Origin: Spirosoma luteum DSM 19990
GTDB taxonomy: Bacteria; Bacteroidota; Bacteroidia; Cytophagales; Spirosomataceae
Length of the DNA stretch: 64,000 nt
NCBI RefSeq assembly: GCF_000374065.1
Contig: NZ_KB893268.1
Coordinates: forward strand, 55,072-119,071
Direction of reading: 5' to 3'
How positions within the stretch are numbered: position 1 is the stretch's first letter; every line of letters begins with the position of its first letter. Both the position numbers and the translations under genes were made by a program. Shown here piece after piece: positions 9,398 through 18,819 of this stretch. The notes beneath the pieces were generated by a model that was given only the letters and a program-made list of their open reading frames with translations, had not been told where the DNA came from and did no database searches.

Positions 9398-9425
9398 CAA
9401 ACTTATGCTTAATCGGTTAATCAAA
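9398..9425 (-). promoter_or_regulatory. Predicted lacI promoter
   Basis: On the minus strand a TAAGTTTG -7 element (9405-9398) matches TAnnTTTG exactly. A TTTTTTG run upstream (near 9422-9428) could be the -33 element, at a spacing of 16 bp, shorter than the usual 19-21. Confidence 0.5.
9407..9422. promoter_or_regulatory. Putative LacI operator in the lacI promoter
   Basis: GCTTAATCGGTTAATC lies directly upstream of the -7 element of lacI. Binding here would block the repressor's own transcription. Confidence 0.65.
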
Positions 9426-9620
9426 AAAGTTTTTTACTTTTTTTTGTATTTTTTTACAAGACTGGAGGTTCGCCTATCAGTAAGCTGTCCTACAGCCTTA
9501 TACAACCAATTCAATGGCGAATGCGCAGAAGAAGCACCAGAACAGGAGTAGAGGGTCTCCCTGAGTCAGAAGTTGTAGATGATCCATTCATATGTCTGAG
9601 CAAAAAGCAACTCATCGGTA

Positions 9621-9661
9621 AATCAGAAAGCCGTCCTGATGCGCAGGACGGCTTTCTGATT
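9621..9661. terminator. Intrinsic terminator after the amidase gene
   Basis: A 17-bp perfect stem (9621-9637 with 9645-9661) closes a 7-nt loop. It lies 20 bp past the amidase stop on the minus strand. The arms end in AATCAG/CTGATT rather than a long U tract, so it may work in both directions or stabilise a 3' end. Confidence 0.7.
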
Positions 9662-9681
9662 TAATGTATTACAGACTTGCC

Positions 9682-11325
9682 TTATTTATAAGCTTCCGGA
9701 AGTTTACGGGCTTTGGTGGCCTGCTCGTAGGCGTGGCCCAGTTTCAGGAGTTTGTCCTCTTCATACGGCCGGGCAATAAATGTAATACCAACGGGTTCGC
9801 CGTTGGGCCGGTAACCCATGGGCACCGTAAGACAGGGGTAGTTGGCCGCTGCGGCAAGGCCCGCGCTTCGGTTATTGATGGACAGGATTACATCCAGTTG
9901 ATGCTGCTGCATGGGCTTTTCGAAATAACTGACCCCGTTTTTGCGGATACTGGTTCGCAACTGGGCCATTTCGTCCGCACTGATGTTGGTCTTGAGTACG
10001 CCCCCAAAACGGCCCTGTCCGTAGGGCATTCGGTTGGCCGAGTCCAGCTTGTTATAGGCTACAATATCGGCCACCGACTGGTAGGGAAGCGAACCCGAGC
10101 CGTAGTTCTTCATGTAGTTCGGAAGGTCTGCGGTCATGTCGGCATTCAGCAGCGTACTGAAGCCTTCGTTCGTGGCCTGCTCCAGCTCGATGTCGATGAC
10201 CGTGCCGCCCAGCGAACGGATTTTCTCGACTGTCGCTTTGTACAGCGAGTCTTTCAGGAAGGGTGTATAAGCACCAAAGCGAACCCCTTTCAGGCTGCCC
10301 GATTGTAGATCCTGCCAGTAGGTTTTGTTTTTGGGGTTGCCTTTTGTAGCCGGATCGGTGGGGTCTTCGCCCGTCATGGCGGAGAGTAGAATGGCGGCAT
10401 CCGTAACCGTGCGGGTCATGGGGCCGGGCGTATCAAACGTACTCGAAATGGGCACAATACCACCCCGGCTCAATAAACCTGTTGTGGGTTTGAGCCCCAC
10501 CAGCGAGTTGGCACTCGCCGGCGATAGAATAGAACCCGACGTTTCGGAGCCTACCGCCCCGGCGGCATAGTTGGCCGCTACGGTTGAGCCACTGCCCGAA
10601 CTCGACCCGCCCGTGTCGAACTGTTTCCGTCCGTAGGGGTTCAGCGTCTGGCCACCCATAGCACTGTAGCCATTAGGACAGTCCAGACACATAAAATTGG
10701 CCCACTCGCTCAGGTTGGCCTTCGCCAGAATAATAGCGCCTTTCTCCTGTAGCCGATCCACAATGAAGGCATCTTTGGCCGAATTGTTTTTGAACGCCTG
10801 CGCCCCGGCAGTAGTGGGTAATCCCTCAAAATTGATGTTATCCTTCAGGATAATGGGCATCCCGAACAGGGGGTGGGTAGCCTTTGCTTTGTTTTTATCC
10901 CGTTGGCGGGCTTCAGCTACAGCCTTCGGATTGATAGAAATCAGGTTGTTCAGGGCTTTGTTCCGGTCGTTTTCGTAAGTAAGAATTCGGTAGAGATACC
11001 ACTGCGTTAATTTTTCGTAGGTCAGTTTGCCGGATTTGATGTTAGCCTGCAACGTGGGGATATCCTGCTCCAGAATGAGCGGTTTGAGGGCCTGGTAGTC
11101 TTGCTGCGAGAAACGGCCCAACTGACCCGCCATGCTCTTCCAGAGGTCGTTTTTATCCAGGTTTTTAGACTGAATAAGTTTATAGCGCATGCGCTGGGAT
11201 TCATGGGTCGCGTTTTTGGCTAGTTCGTCAGCCTCATCGTAGGGCGTCCAGGTGGGGATATTGGTTGTCTGGGCCACGGCATAGGAAGCCGTTACAAACA
11301 ATAGCAGGAAAACTCCTTTATTCAT
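9682..11325 (-). CDS. Amidase signature-family hydrolase, exported
   Basis: The Ser-Ser-Lys amidase triad is visible: Lys in MPIILKDNIN, the Gly/Ser-rich signature GGSSSGSGS, and the catalytic Ser region GSETSGSI. The family hydrolyses carbon-nitrogen amide bonds of varied substrates. The open frame extends to 11367, but the ATG at 11325 is preferred because it places a clean signal peptide (MNKGVFLLLFVTASYAVA) at the terminus. The protein is then 547 residues and periplasmic. It is separated from the upstream esterase by a strong terminator at 11379-11413, so it is probably its own unit. Substrate unknown; glutamyl-tRNA amidotransferase A is excluded by the signal peptide. Confidence 0.88.
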   Translation of the reverse strand: MNKGVFLLLFVTASYAVAQTTNIPTWTPYDEADELAKNATHESQRMRYKLIQSKNLDKNDLWKSMAGQLGRFSQQDYQALKPLILEQDIPTLQANIKSGKLTYEKLTQWYLYRILTYENDRNKALNNLISINPKAVAEARQRDKNKAKATHPLFGMPIILKDNINFEGLPTTAGAQAFKNNSAKDAFIVDRLQEKGAIILAKANLSEWANFMCLDCPNGYSAMGGQTLNPYGRKQFDTGGSSSGSGSTVAANYAAGAVGSETSGSILSPASANSLVGLKPTTGLLSRGGIVPISSTFDTPGPMTRTVTDAAILLSAMTGEDPTDPATKGNPKNKTYWQDLQSGSLKGVRFGAYTPFLKDSLYKATVEKIRSLGGTVIDIELEQATNEGFSTLLNADMTADLPNYMKNYGSGSLPYQSVADIVAYNKLDSANRMPYGQGRFGGVLKTNISADEMAQLRTSIRKNGVSYFEKPMQQHQLDVILSINNRSAGLAAAANYPCLTVPMGYRPNGEPVGITFIARPYEEDKLLKLGHAYEQATKARKLPEAYK

Positions 11326-11378
11326 CAGAGTTGCTTTTTTAGGTTGTTGATTGGAAACGGGGTTCAATATAAGCTACA

Positions 11379-11413
11379 AAAAAAAGCAATGCTTTGTGAA
11401 GCATTGCTTTTTT
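11379..11413 (-). terminator. Intrinsic terminator after the esterase gene
   Basis: GCAATGCTT (11386-11394), a TGTG loop, and AAGCATTGC (11399-11407), flanked by A and T runs on both sides. The T run on the minus strand follows the esterase stop at 11432. Confidence 0.85.
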
Positions 11414-11431
11414 GTCAGAATAGTTTTGAGT

Positions 11432-12556
11432 TTACCTGGTAAAGGCATTTTTAAGTTCGGTAGTGGCCAGGGCCTGCGCTTCTTTTGCTGCGGGAACCAC
11501 GGCGGCCATGCCGAAAAATTCGTGCGTTGTGCCGTTATATACTTTATGACTGGTAGACACGCCCGCTTTTTCCAGGTTATTGGCCAGCGTTTCGCCCTCG
11601 CTCCGGAGCGGGTCATACTGGGCAGAAATAAGGGTGGTGGGCGGCAGGCCCTTCAGGTTTGCCGTCACCAGCGAAATCATTGGATTTTTCCCTTCAGACG
11701 GGCTATTCAGGTATTTTTCAAAGAACCACTTCATCAACCCGGAACTCAGGGGTTTTACACTGTCACTCTCCATGTAGGAAGGCGTTGTAAAATCATACCC
11801 GGCAATGGGATACACCAGCACTTCATGTACGGGTAACTGCAGGCCTTTATCCCTGGCCATCATGCTTACGGCAGCGGCCAGGTTACCCCCGGCACTTTCG
11901 CCCACTACCGCAATCCGCTTGGGGTCACCTTTTATGGACGCTGCGTTTTTAACGGTCCACTCGTAGGCTGCGTAGCTGTCATTGTGCGCAACGGGAAACT
12001 TATGTTCCGGTGCCTGCCGGTAAGCAACGGATACCACTACGGCCTCAACCTGATTGGCCAGCCCCTGGGCCGAAGCGTTGTACGTGTCCAGGTTAGCAAT
12101 AACCCAGCCACCGCCGTGGTAATAAACAATAACGGGATAGGCACTCTTGCCGGTTTTGGGGGTGTATATGCGCAGGTGAATCTGTCCGCCCTGAACGGGG
12201 ATGTCTTTCCCCGTAGTATCAACATTGTTGGGCGGAACGGGCAGGTTTCGCTCTTTCATAACGGCCATGGCAGCATCGGCAGGTGTTGGTTGCTGGCGGG
12301 CCTCCGGAGCCGAAAGTTTAACCAGGGGCGGAGCGTTATAGCTGGCTAGTTTCTCAATCACAACCGCCATTGGGTCGGTCATGTCCTTACCCCAGGCCGG
12401 TTTTGGTTGAGTGGGCGTCAAATTACCCGATTGCTGGGTTGTTTCAGATTGATTGATAACCGTAGTGTCGGTGCTGGTCGTTTCCGTGGTTTTTGTGGTG
12501 CAGGATGCCAGGGCTAGAATTGACAAAACCGTTAAGGTGGGTAGACCCTGTTTCAT
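11432..12556 (-). CDS. Alpha/beta-hydrolase fold-3 (HSL-type) esterase lipoprotein
   Basis: The oxyanion motif HGGGW and the nucleophile motif GESAGG identify the hormone-sensitive-lipase branch of esterases. The acid (AQYDPLR) and base (THEFFG) parts of the triad are also visible. A lipoprotein signal ending LALASC places it in an outer or inner membrane. The start at 12556 (MKQGLPTL) is chosen over 12574 because it gives a normal lipobox position. A Ser/Thr-rich linker follows the Cys. Natural substrates are likely short acyl esters. It lies downstream of the second SusC/SusD pair but is separated from it by a terminator. Confidence 0.9.
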   Translation of the reverse strand: MKQGLPTLTVLSILALASCTTKTTETTSTDTTVINQSETTQQSGNLTPTQPKPAWGKDMTDPMAVVIEKLASYNAPPLVKLSAPEARQQPTPADAAMAVMKERNLPVPPNNVDTTGKDIPVQGGQIHLRIYTPKTGKSAYPVIVYYHGGGWVIANLDTYNASAQGLANQVEAVVVSVAYRQAPEHKFPVAHNDSYAAYEWTVKNAASIKGDPKRIAVVGESAGGNLAAAVSMMARDKGLQLPVHEVLVYPIAGYDFTTPSYMESDSVKPLSSGLMKWFFEKYLNSPSEGKNPMISLVTANLKGLPPTTLISAQYDPLRSEGETLANNLEKAGVSTSHKVYNGTTHEFFGMAAVVPAAKEAQALATTELKNAFTR

Positions 12557-12796
12557 ATGCCGTTGTGATGTCATTGAAGAATTTTTTGTGATTGATAAAC
12601 AGAAGACAATGCAGTAGTAAACATGGGTTTAAGGGATTTGTTTTTTCAGGGCGATTGAGCTGTTTTCGAGCCTGTTGTCCGACTACGAAACATGCGGGGG
12701 GAGTTACGCTCAGGGGTGGACCGTGTGGAAGTGATTAAATAGTTCGATGACACCAGTCGTCCCATACCAGATTATACTGCATGGACAACAAAAACC

Positions 12797-12824
12797 AGGA
12801 CCCCGACTGGTAGGCCGGGGTCCT
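12797..12824 (-). terminator. Intrinsic terminator after susD (second pair)
   Basis: AGGACCCCG (12797-12805) pairs with CGGGGTCCT (12816-12824). On the minus strand it is followed by GGTTTTTGTTG. Confidence 0.75.
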
Positions 12825-12861
12825 AGAAGAAACTGGTTTTCCGGAAAATCAGCTGAGTAGC

Positions 12862-14628
12862 TTACCAACCCGGATTTTGCCCGAGTTTAGGATTGGTGAT
12901 TATATCGGCTGACGGAATGGGGTAGTAGTAGTGTTTATCTTCCCACTTCCTGGGAATGTTGTTCAACCAGGTCAGTTCGCCCGATGTGTCGCCGGTCAAC
13001 AACTGCGAATTGGGTTTGCCCGCTATGGTAGGTGATACGTCTACGTACGTAACGCCAGCAACCTTGGTGGGCAACTTCTTGTAAAACGCTACGTCCAGAA
13101 TACCATCCTCGTTTAAGTCTAATGGCGTATCCAGGGCGGGAACGTACATACCGTTCCACTCCATTTCCATAAGTTCACCCCGTTTCCACCGGACGATGTC
13201 ATCAAAGCGGAATCCCTCCAGGCACAGTTCAATACCGCGTTCCCGGCGAACTTCCAGCAGTGAAGGGTCCGTAATACCCGGAAAATAGTTTGCCTGTAAA
13301 TAAGGGTCGGCAACCGTTGGTTTGGCGGTTAATCCACCGGTGATACCTGCTCTTTTGCGCAAAGCCCCAATGCTCAGTGCCCAGTCGGCATCCGTAAGGG
13401 TACCAAGCTCGGCTTTGGCTTCGGCGTAAGCCAGCAGCACTTCGGCATAGCGAAATATGGATACCGAGTTGATATTCAAATCACGGGTGTCGTAGTACAT
13501 ATCATCCAGCGTCCATTTTATGGGCATATACCCCGTAAACGTATAGGAAAACAGGGGAGGGGCCGGTACCAGAACGCCCGCATTTATGCGTTTATAATCG
13601 CCAGTACGAATGGTTTGCTGGAGCCGCTTGTCGCGCCCTTTTACTTCATCTTTAAACAACGTTGTTTTATACGCCGGGTCGTTGGTAAAAGGCGTACCAT
13701 CAATCTTCAGGTACGTATTGATAAAGGTTCGGATAAAGCTGGCCTTATCGCCGTAGGTGCCGCTGGTCCAGTACCAGTTGCCATCGTTGAGGTTATTAAG
13801 GGCCAGGTCATTAACAGCAGACAGCATAACTTCCGTGCCAATGGGGGCGGGGTTGATGAACACCTGGCGGTAGGATCGATCGACCCCGGCTCCGTCATAC
13901 AGCTTGTACCCTCCTTCGTCAATTACTTTCTTGGCGGCTACGGCCGCCTGATTCAGCAACCCGGCCGACGAACTGCCCAGATTCAACTTCGTGTGGTATT
14001 TCCGGAAGGTGCCTTCGTGCAGACTTACCCGCGCCTTGAAGGCGTAGGCCACGTATTTGGTAATCAGGCTGCGGGTTGGTTCGCTGGCCGTGGTAATATT
14101 CTGACTGGCGTAATCCAGGTCGGCCAGCACCGAATCCATCACCATCACCCGCGAATCACGCTCCCGGTATAGGATTTCGGTGTCCGATACATCAAGCGGT
14201 TTGTTAATCCAGGGCACATCCCCAAACCGTTTCACTTTATCGAAATAAAACCAGGCTCTGAAAAACCGGGCAATGCCCAGGTAGTTCTTTCTGACCGTTA
14301 CCGGAACGGCGGGGCTGTTACAATTCTGAATGAAGTAATTGATGTTTCTCAAATCGGACCACGACCAGCCCGAACTCACCTGCGCACTGTAGTTGCCAGG
14401 CGTAATAAAGGCCGGGCTGTCTTTCCGAGCCAAGTAGTCGGACATGGCATCGGCCCGGTGCAGGTTTTTCCCGTTCAGGATGTTATAAAACGAATTGGTG
14501 TAGAGCACCAGGCCACTTTCGCTGCTGAAAATGGGGCCTTTGGTGGTGGTCGCTTCCGGGAGTTCCTCCAGATTACACCCCGTCAGTAAAAGGGTAAACA
14601 GCAGTATAAGGCTATATTTTGCGTTCAT
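12862..14628 (-). CDS. SusD/RagB-family outer-membrane lipoprotein (second pair)
   Basis: The protein has a lipobox LLLTGC and typical SusD features, including RAWFYFDKVKRFGDVPW, EVLLAYAEAKAELG, and a C-terminal YYPIPSADIITNPKLGQNPGW ending that is a hallmark of the PF07980/PF14322 branch. The frame is open to 14670 but the ATG at 14628 is preferred because it starts the lipoprotein signal. The gene begins 19 bp after the susC stop. It differs in branch from the first SusD in this window, so the two pairs are not recent duplicates. Ligand unknown. Confidence 0.95.
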   Translation of the reverse strand: MNAKYSLILLFTLLLTGCNLEELPEATTTKGPIFSSESGLVLYTNSFYNILNGKNLHRADAMSDYLARKDSPAFITPGNYSAQVSSGWSWSDLRNINYFIQNCNSPAVPVTVRKNYLGIARFFRAWFYFDKVKRFGDVPWINKPLDVSDTEILYRERDSRVMVMDSVLADLDYASQNITTASEPTRSLITKYVAYAFKARVSLHEGTFRKYHTKLNLGSSSAGLLNQAAVAAKKVIDEGGYKLYDGAGVDRSYRQVFINPAPIGTEVMLSAVNDLALNNLNDGNWYWTSGTYGDKASFIRTFINTYLKIDGTPFTNDPAYKTTLFKDEVKGRDKRLQQTIRTGDYKRINAGVLVPAPPLFSYTFTGYMPIKWTLDDMYYDTRDLNINSVSIFRYAEVLLAYAEAKAELGTLTDADWALSIGALRKRAGITGGLTAKPTVADPYLQANYFPGITDPSLLEVRRERGIELCLEGFRFDDIVRWKRGELMEMEWNGMYVPALDTPLDLNEDGILDVAFYKKLPTKVAGVTYVDVSPTIAGKPNSQLLTGDTSGELTWLNNIPRKWEDKHYYYPIPSADIITNPKLGQNPGW

Positions 14629-14647
14629 GATCGTACGTTTTGTAGGG

Positions 14648-17600
14648 TTAGAAAGTGATAGACAAACCACAGGTCACACTTTTCAGAATCGGGTAGTTGT
14701 AACCATCGCCGGCGTTGCCACCGGGACTGAATACCTGGTCAGACGCTACCGCACTTTCTACGTCTATATCGCGGGTAATTTTGTACAGGGGTGATAACGA
14801 GAGTATATTCTCGGCTGAGAGATAAACCCGCGCTGCTGAAGAGCCGATTTTTGACGTTACGGCTCTGGGTAAGTTGTAGCCTAACTGAATGTTTTTTAGG
14901 CGCATGTACGCTACGTTTTGCAGGTATTTTGTTTGCGGGGCCGCCAGCGTCCCGTTGGCGTTGCTGGCAATGCGGGACACGTACCGGGGGAAATAGGCAT
15001 TCACGTTGTCTTCCGTCCAGATATTACCGAGCTGGCTTTTGGGAATGTCGCCGTAAGGTCGGTTATACTGTCCCCAAAACAGGTTTGCTTCCCGGCTTGG
15101 ATACCAGTCCTGTTTGCCAACACCCTGCACAAAGGCCGAGAAGAAGAAGTTGTTCCAGTCAGCCCCCAGCATAACGCCATAGGTATAGCGGGGTGTTGAA
15201 TTACCAATAATGGAGCGGTCGCCTGGGTCAGAAACCCGGCTCAAACCCGGCGTAATGGCTCCATCTCCGTTCGTGTCCTTAAACTTGATATCGCCCGGAA
15301 ACCACAGTCCACTGGATGCACTTCTGAACAGGTTCTGGCTGGCACTGCTTTTTACATCATCGGCTGAGGTGTAATAGCCATCGGTCGTATAGCCCCATAT
15401 TTCGCCCAGCGTCTGCCCTTCGTAATAGTCGCTCAACTGCTTTTGCGGGTTGTTGTACTTCGTGATCACGGCATTGTAATCGGCCAGGGTCAGGCGAACA
15501 TCGAAGTTAAACGGTTTAGTGCCGGTCATGAATTTATCCCGGTACGAGAGCATCATTTCCCACCCTTTGGTTCGCAGATCGGCATAGTTCCCTTTGGGGG
15601 CCGTGGCGCCAAAAACGGCTGGCAGCGTCAGGCCCACCGTAAACATATCGGTCGTGTTTCTAACGTAGGCGTCAGCCACAAAGGTCAGGCGGTTGGACAG
15701 CATCGACAAATCAATACCGACGTTGGTGGTGGTGGCCGTTTCCCAGGTAAGTCCCTGTGGCACTACCGTTGGGTTGCGGGTTTGCTGCGGCCGTTGACCG
15801 TTCAGGATAAGGGCGGATTGAGAGATGCCAAACTGCTCCAGGTAAGCATAGGAGTCAATGTTTCCGTTGCCGAGTGAGCCGTAGGATGCCCTGAACTTCA
15901 GGTCAGAAACAACCTGGCCCGGCACATTCCAGAACGACTCTTTCGAGAGTCTCCAGCCTACGGAATAGGAAGGGAAAAAGGCAAACCGCTGGTTGGCTGG
16001 AAACTTGGACGAACCATCGTACCGACCATTCACTTCCAGCAGATACCGGTCTTTGTAGGAGTAGTTGAGCCGTCCGAAACCACCCTGAATTTTCCACCGC
16101 TCCCAGCCGCCGGATGTTACAATAGCCTGCCCCAGGGCCAGGTTGATGTCGTTGGCATCTTCAAAAATAAGCCCGTTGCGTTGGGCCGCCAGGCGTTTGT
16201 AGTTGGACTGCTCGTAGTTGTACCCCACCAGCGCCTTTATGTAATGATCGCTTTTGAACGTGTTTTCGTACTCCGTATAGAAGTTGGTGGTCATGTAGGC
16301 CGTTTCCCGGTACACATCGTTAATGTAATTTGAGGTCGTGCCAATGTAGGAAATGATGCCCGGCTTGGTGCTGTACGGTACGGGTACGGCTTTAGTCCGG
16401 TCGTTGTTATCGGTGTTTTGAATGGTGAAGTCACCCTTGACTCTGAACTTGTTATTGAAGAATTCAGTGGCAAAACCCGCTGTATTCCGGAATACTTTTT
16501 TGTTGTTGTCGATGCCGTTTTTGCCGTAATAGAAGTCACCAATGCTGTAAGCCGCCGAAAAGGTGATTGACCCATCGGGGTTCAGCAGGGGAGACAACGG
16601 GTGGCCTTCGTCGGCAATATTGCGCCACACGCCACCGCCTTCGCCCACATTTAAGGGATTGTGGTATTTCATGTCGGAGTACTGCGACATGTTGTGTACC
16701 CGCAACCAGGGGTACAACTGAATAGAGCCTTTGCCCATGAAGTTAAACACGCGGTAATCATCCGAGTTGTACCGGAACAATCCCCCCTGCCCAAAGTACC
16801 GGCCCGTCAACAGATAACTCGCTTTCTCGCTGCTGCCCGAAATGCTGAGGTTATGCTCATTGGACGTTGTTTTGTCTTTATACAGGTGGCCGTAGTAGTC
16901 GGTGCTGGCATAGTACACGTACTCACCCGTAGCGGGGTCAACCTCTACATCGGGTAGTCCGCCTACTTCAGAGCGTCTTTTCAGTTCGGCCAGGTAGGGC
17001 TGGGAAAACTTGAGCGTTTTGTTCACATTCTGAGGGAACGTACCCCCAAAGTTGACGAAGGATTCGGCAAACATGGATGCCCAGGTATAGCCATCGGTTA
17101 CCAGGTCAGGGCGTGCAATGGGGCTCTTGAGGGAGAAGTTGCTGGAATAGGTAATGCTGGTTTTACCGGCCGATGGGTTCTTCGTTGTAATGAGTACGAC
17201 CCCGAACACACCCCTTGCGCCGTAAATGGAAGCGGAGGCCGCATCCTTCAGTAAGGTGATGCTGGCAATGTCATTCGGGTTCAGCAGGCTGGGATCACCT
17301 TCTACGTTATCGATAAGTACCAGTGCGTTGCCCCCCTGCCCAATGGAAGTAGTACCCCGAATATTGAAACTAGGTGCCTGATTGGGCTTGCCATCCCCCA
17401 GCTTGATATTAAGGTTGGGCAAAACGCCCTGAAGGCCCTGATTCAGGTTGGTCATGGGGCGATTGTCGAAAACGTCGCCGGTAATCATGTCAACGGCTCC
17501 CGTCAGGTTCGCTTTCTTCTGGGTGCCGTACCCCACCACAATCACCTCGCCCAGCGATTTGGTATCTACTTTCAGACCCACCTTCAGCTGGGTTTGATTC

Positions 17601-17998
17601 CCCACCGTTAATTCCTGCGGCAGGTAGCCAACAAATGAGAAGACCAGTACTGATGTGGCGTTGGGTACGTCGAGCGAAAACCGGCCTTCGGCACTGGTCG
17701 TGGTTCCCCGCTGGGTACCTTTCAGTACCACGCTTACGCCCGGCATGCCGTCGCCTTTTTCGTCGGTGACGATACCCGTAACCGTAACATCAGCCGCCAG
17801 GGCAGGCGTTATCAACGCCTGATTTACGGTATTCGCCTTAACCGCTTCGTTCCGTAACTGCGTGGTAAGCCGCTGGTCTGACCGTTTCGGCGAGGGCCCA
17901 TCGGTGGCCCAGGCTGTGCCCATAAGCAGGCAGGTAATGAGCAGGGGAGCCAACGCCATTTTCGTGCACCGACTCCGATAAAGTAGACATTTTTCCAT
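14648..17998 (-). CDS. SusC/RagA-family TonB-linked outer-membrane transporter (second pair)
   Basis: The 1116-residue protein has a long N-terminus with a hydrophobic segment at about 15-31, a carboxypeptidase-D-like domain at 70-145 (VTGIVTDEKGDGMPGVSVVL), the conserved SLGEVIVVGYGTQKKANLTG stretch at 148-167, the plug and then the barrel. No STN or secretin-like signalling domain is seen. Partner SusD follows 19 bp downstream. A candidate -7 element lies at 18178-18185, which would give a 5' leader of about 170 nt. Substrate cannot be inferred because no glycoside hydrolase adjoins it. Confidence 0.95.
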   Translation of the reverse strand: MEKCLLYRSRCTKMALAPLLITCLLMGTAWATDGPSPKRSDQRLTTQLRNEAVKANTVNQALITPALAADVTVTGIVTDEKGDGMPGVSVVLKGTQRGTTTSAEGRFSLDVPNATSVLVFSFVGYLPQELTVGNQTQLKVGLKVDTKSLGEVIVVGYGTQKKANLTGAVDMITGDVFDNRPMTNLNQGLQGVLPNLNIKLGDGKPNQAPSFNIRGTTSIGQGGNALVLIDNVEGDPSLLNPNDIASITLLKDAASASIYGARGVFGVVLITTKNPSAGKTSITYSSNFSLKSPIARPDLVTDGYTWASMFAESFVNFGGTFPQNVNKTLKFSQPYLAELKRRSEVGGLPDVEVDPATGEYVYYASTDYYGHLYKDKTTSNEHNLSISGSSEKASYLLTGRYFGQGGLFRYNSDDYRVFNFMGKGSIQLYPWLRVHNMSQYSDMKYHNPLNVGEGGGVWRNIADEGHPLSPLLNPDGSITFSAAYSIGDFYYGKNGIDNNKKVFRNTAGFATEFFNNKFRVKGDFTIQNTDNNDRTKAVPVPYSTKPGIISYIGTTSNYINDVYRETAYMTTNFYTEYENTFKSDHYIKALVGYNYEQSNYKRLAAQRNGLIFEDANDINLALGQAIVTSGGWERWKIQGGFGRLNYSYKDRYLLEVNGRYDGSSKFPANQRFAFFPSYSVGWRLSKESFWNVPGQVVSDLKFRASYGSLGNGNIDSYAYLEQFGISQSALILNGQRPQQTRNPTVVPQGLTWETATTTNVGIDLSMLSNRLTFVADAYVRNTTDMFTVGLTLPAVFGATAPKGNYADLRTKGWEMMLSYRDKFMTGTKPFNFDVRLTLADYNAVITKYNNPQKQLSDYYEGQTLGEIWGYTTDGYYTSADDVKSSASQNLFRSASSGLWFPGDIKFKDTNGDGAITPGLSRVSDPGDRSIIGNSTPRYTYGVMLGADWNNFFFSAFVQGVGKQDWYPSREANLFWGQYNRPYGDIPKSQLGNIWTEDNVNAYFPRYVSRIASNANGTLAAPQTKYLQNVAYMRLKNIQLGYNLPRAVTSKIGSSAARVYLSAENILSLSPLYKITRDIDVESAVASDQVFSPGGNAGDGYNYPILKSVTCGLSITF

Positions 17999-18819
17999 AA
18001 GCTTGGAGGTATTTATTTAAGTGTAAAAATTTTGTTGACCGCACAGCCTTTGGCCGTACTCACAACCGGCTCCTTACCTGCTTCGTATGATGCATCAATT
18101 GACTGAAAAAGTGCATCGGGGTGCTGGAAAGGGGTTCACCAGGGTAGATTCAAGGCTGACACGACGGAGTAGGGCTGCAAAAGTAGGCGCATAGTGTTAC
18201 GCTAGTGTTTGCCGAATAGTAAGGTTTATGAACATACTTTTTGCGTTTTATCGGTTGTCAATAACCGAAGCTTTATTGCCGTAACGCTGACAGGTGTGGG
18301 ATACAGCGTGCCAACATAAAGCTGCATCGCAGACGAAATCAGTACTGGCCGGGAGTCCATAGTGTTTTTGCACGCAAACCGAATTTTTGTCATGAAATGA
18401 CGTAAATAGTGCTTTTATACTCATTTCGTACAAAAAAAGGTGGGAAAAATATAAGTTAAGACCATGAGCAGCGCTGTAACTTCTTACTACTTTAGGAAAC
18501 CAGCTGCCGCGCAAATGGCTGATTTGGGCCAACATACCGGTACGTATGGTATAGTGCTTTTCCGGCGACCTGGCCAATAAACACGGCATTCGGGCAGGTT
18601 ACAACCAGCTTACAGGCGCAACGGATGGATAATTTCCATCAGCGATGAGGTAACGCCAACGGTTATCCCGGGCCCTGCACGATTAGACCAGCCAATGGCA
18701 GTTCACCAGCAACGGACCGATAAGGAGCACAGAAATAAAAGTCGATAGGGCCACATTGAGTAAATTTCAATCAAAATACCCTTAGCGTAAGAGCATTCGC
18801 TCCGCCTAATTATCCCCTT
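17999..18819. other. Long intergenic region between divergent susC and thuA
   Basis: About 820 bp without a convincing gene. A minus-strand open frame at 18248-18589 has no recognisable motif and is rejected. The region holds a -7-like TACTTTTG on the minus strand (18178-18185) and a short hairpin near 18250-18266. Its length suggests control elements for the two divergent units. Confidence 0.5.
18178..18185 (-). promoter_or_regulatory. Candidate -7 element for susC (second pair)
   Basis: TACTTTTG on the minus strand matches TAnnTTTG. No clear -33 TTG is found at the expected distance, so this is tentative. Confidence 0.35.

Noticed and set aside
18248..18589. Minus-strand open frame of 113 codons in the long gap upstream of susC
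   Set aside because: No motif, no promoter or terminator of its own, and odd composition with scattered Cys and His. It looks like chance in a regulatory region.
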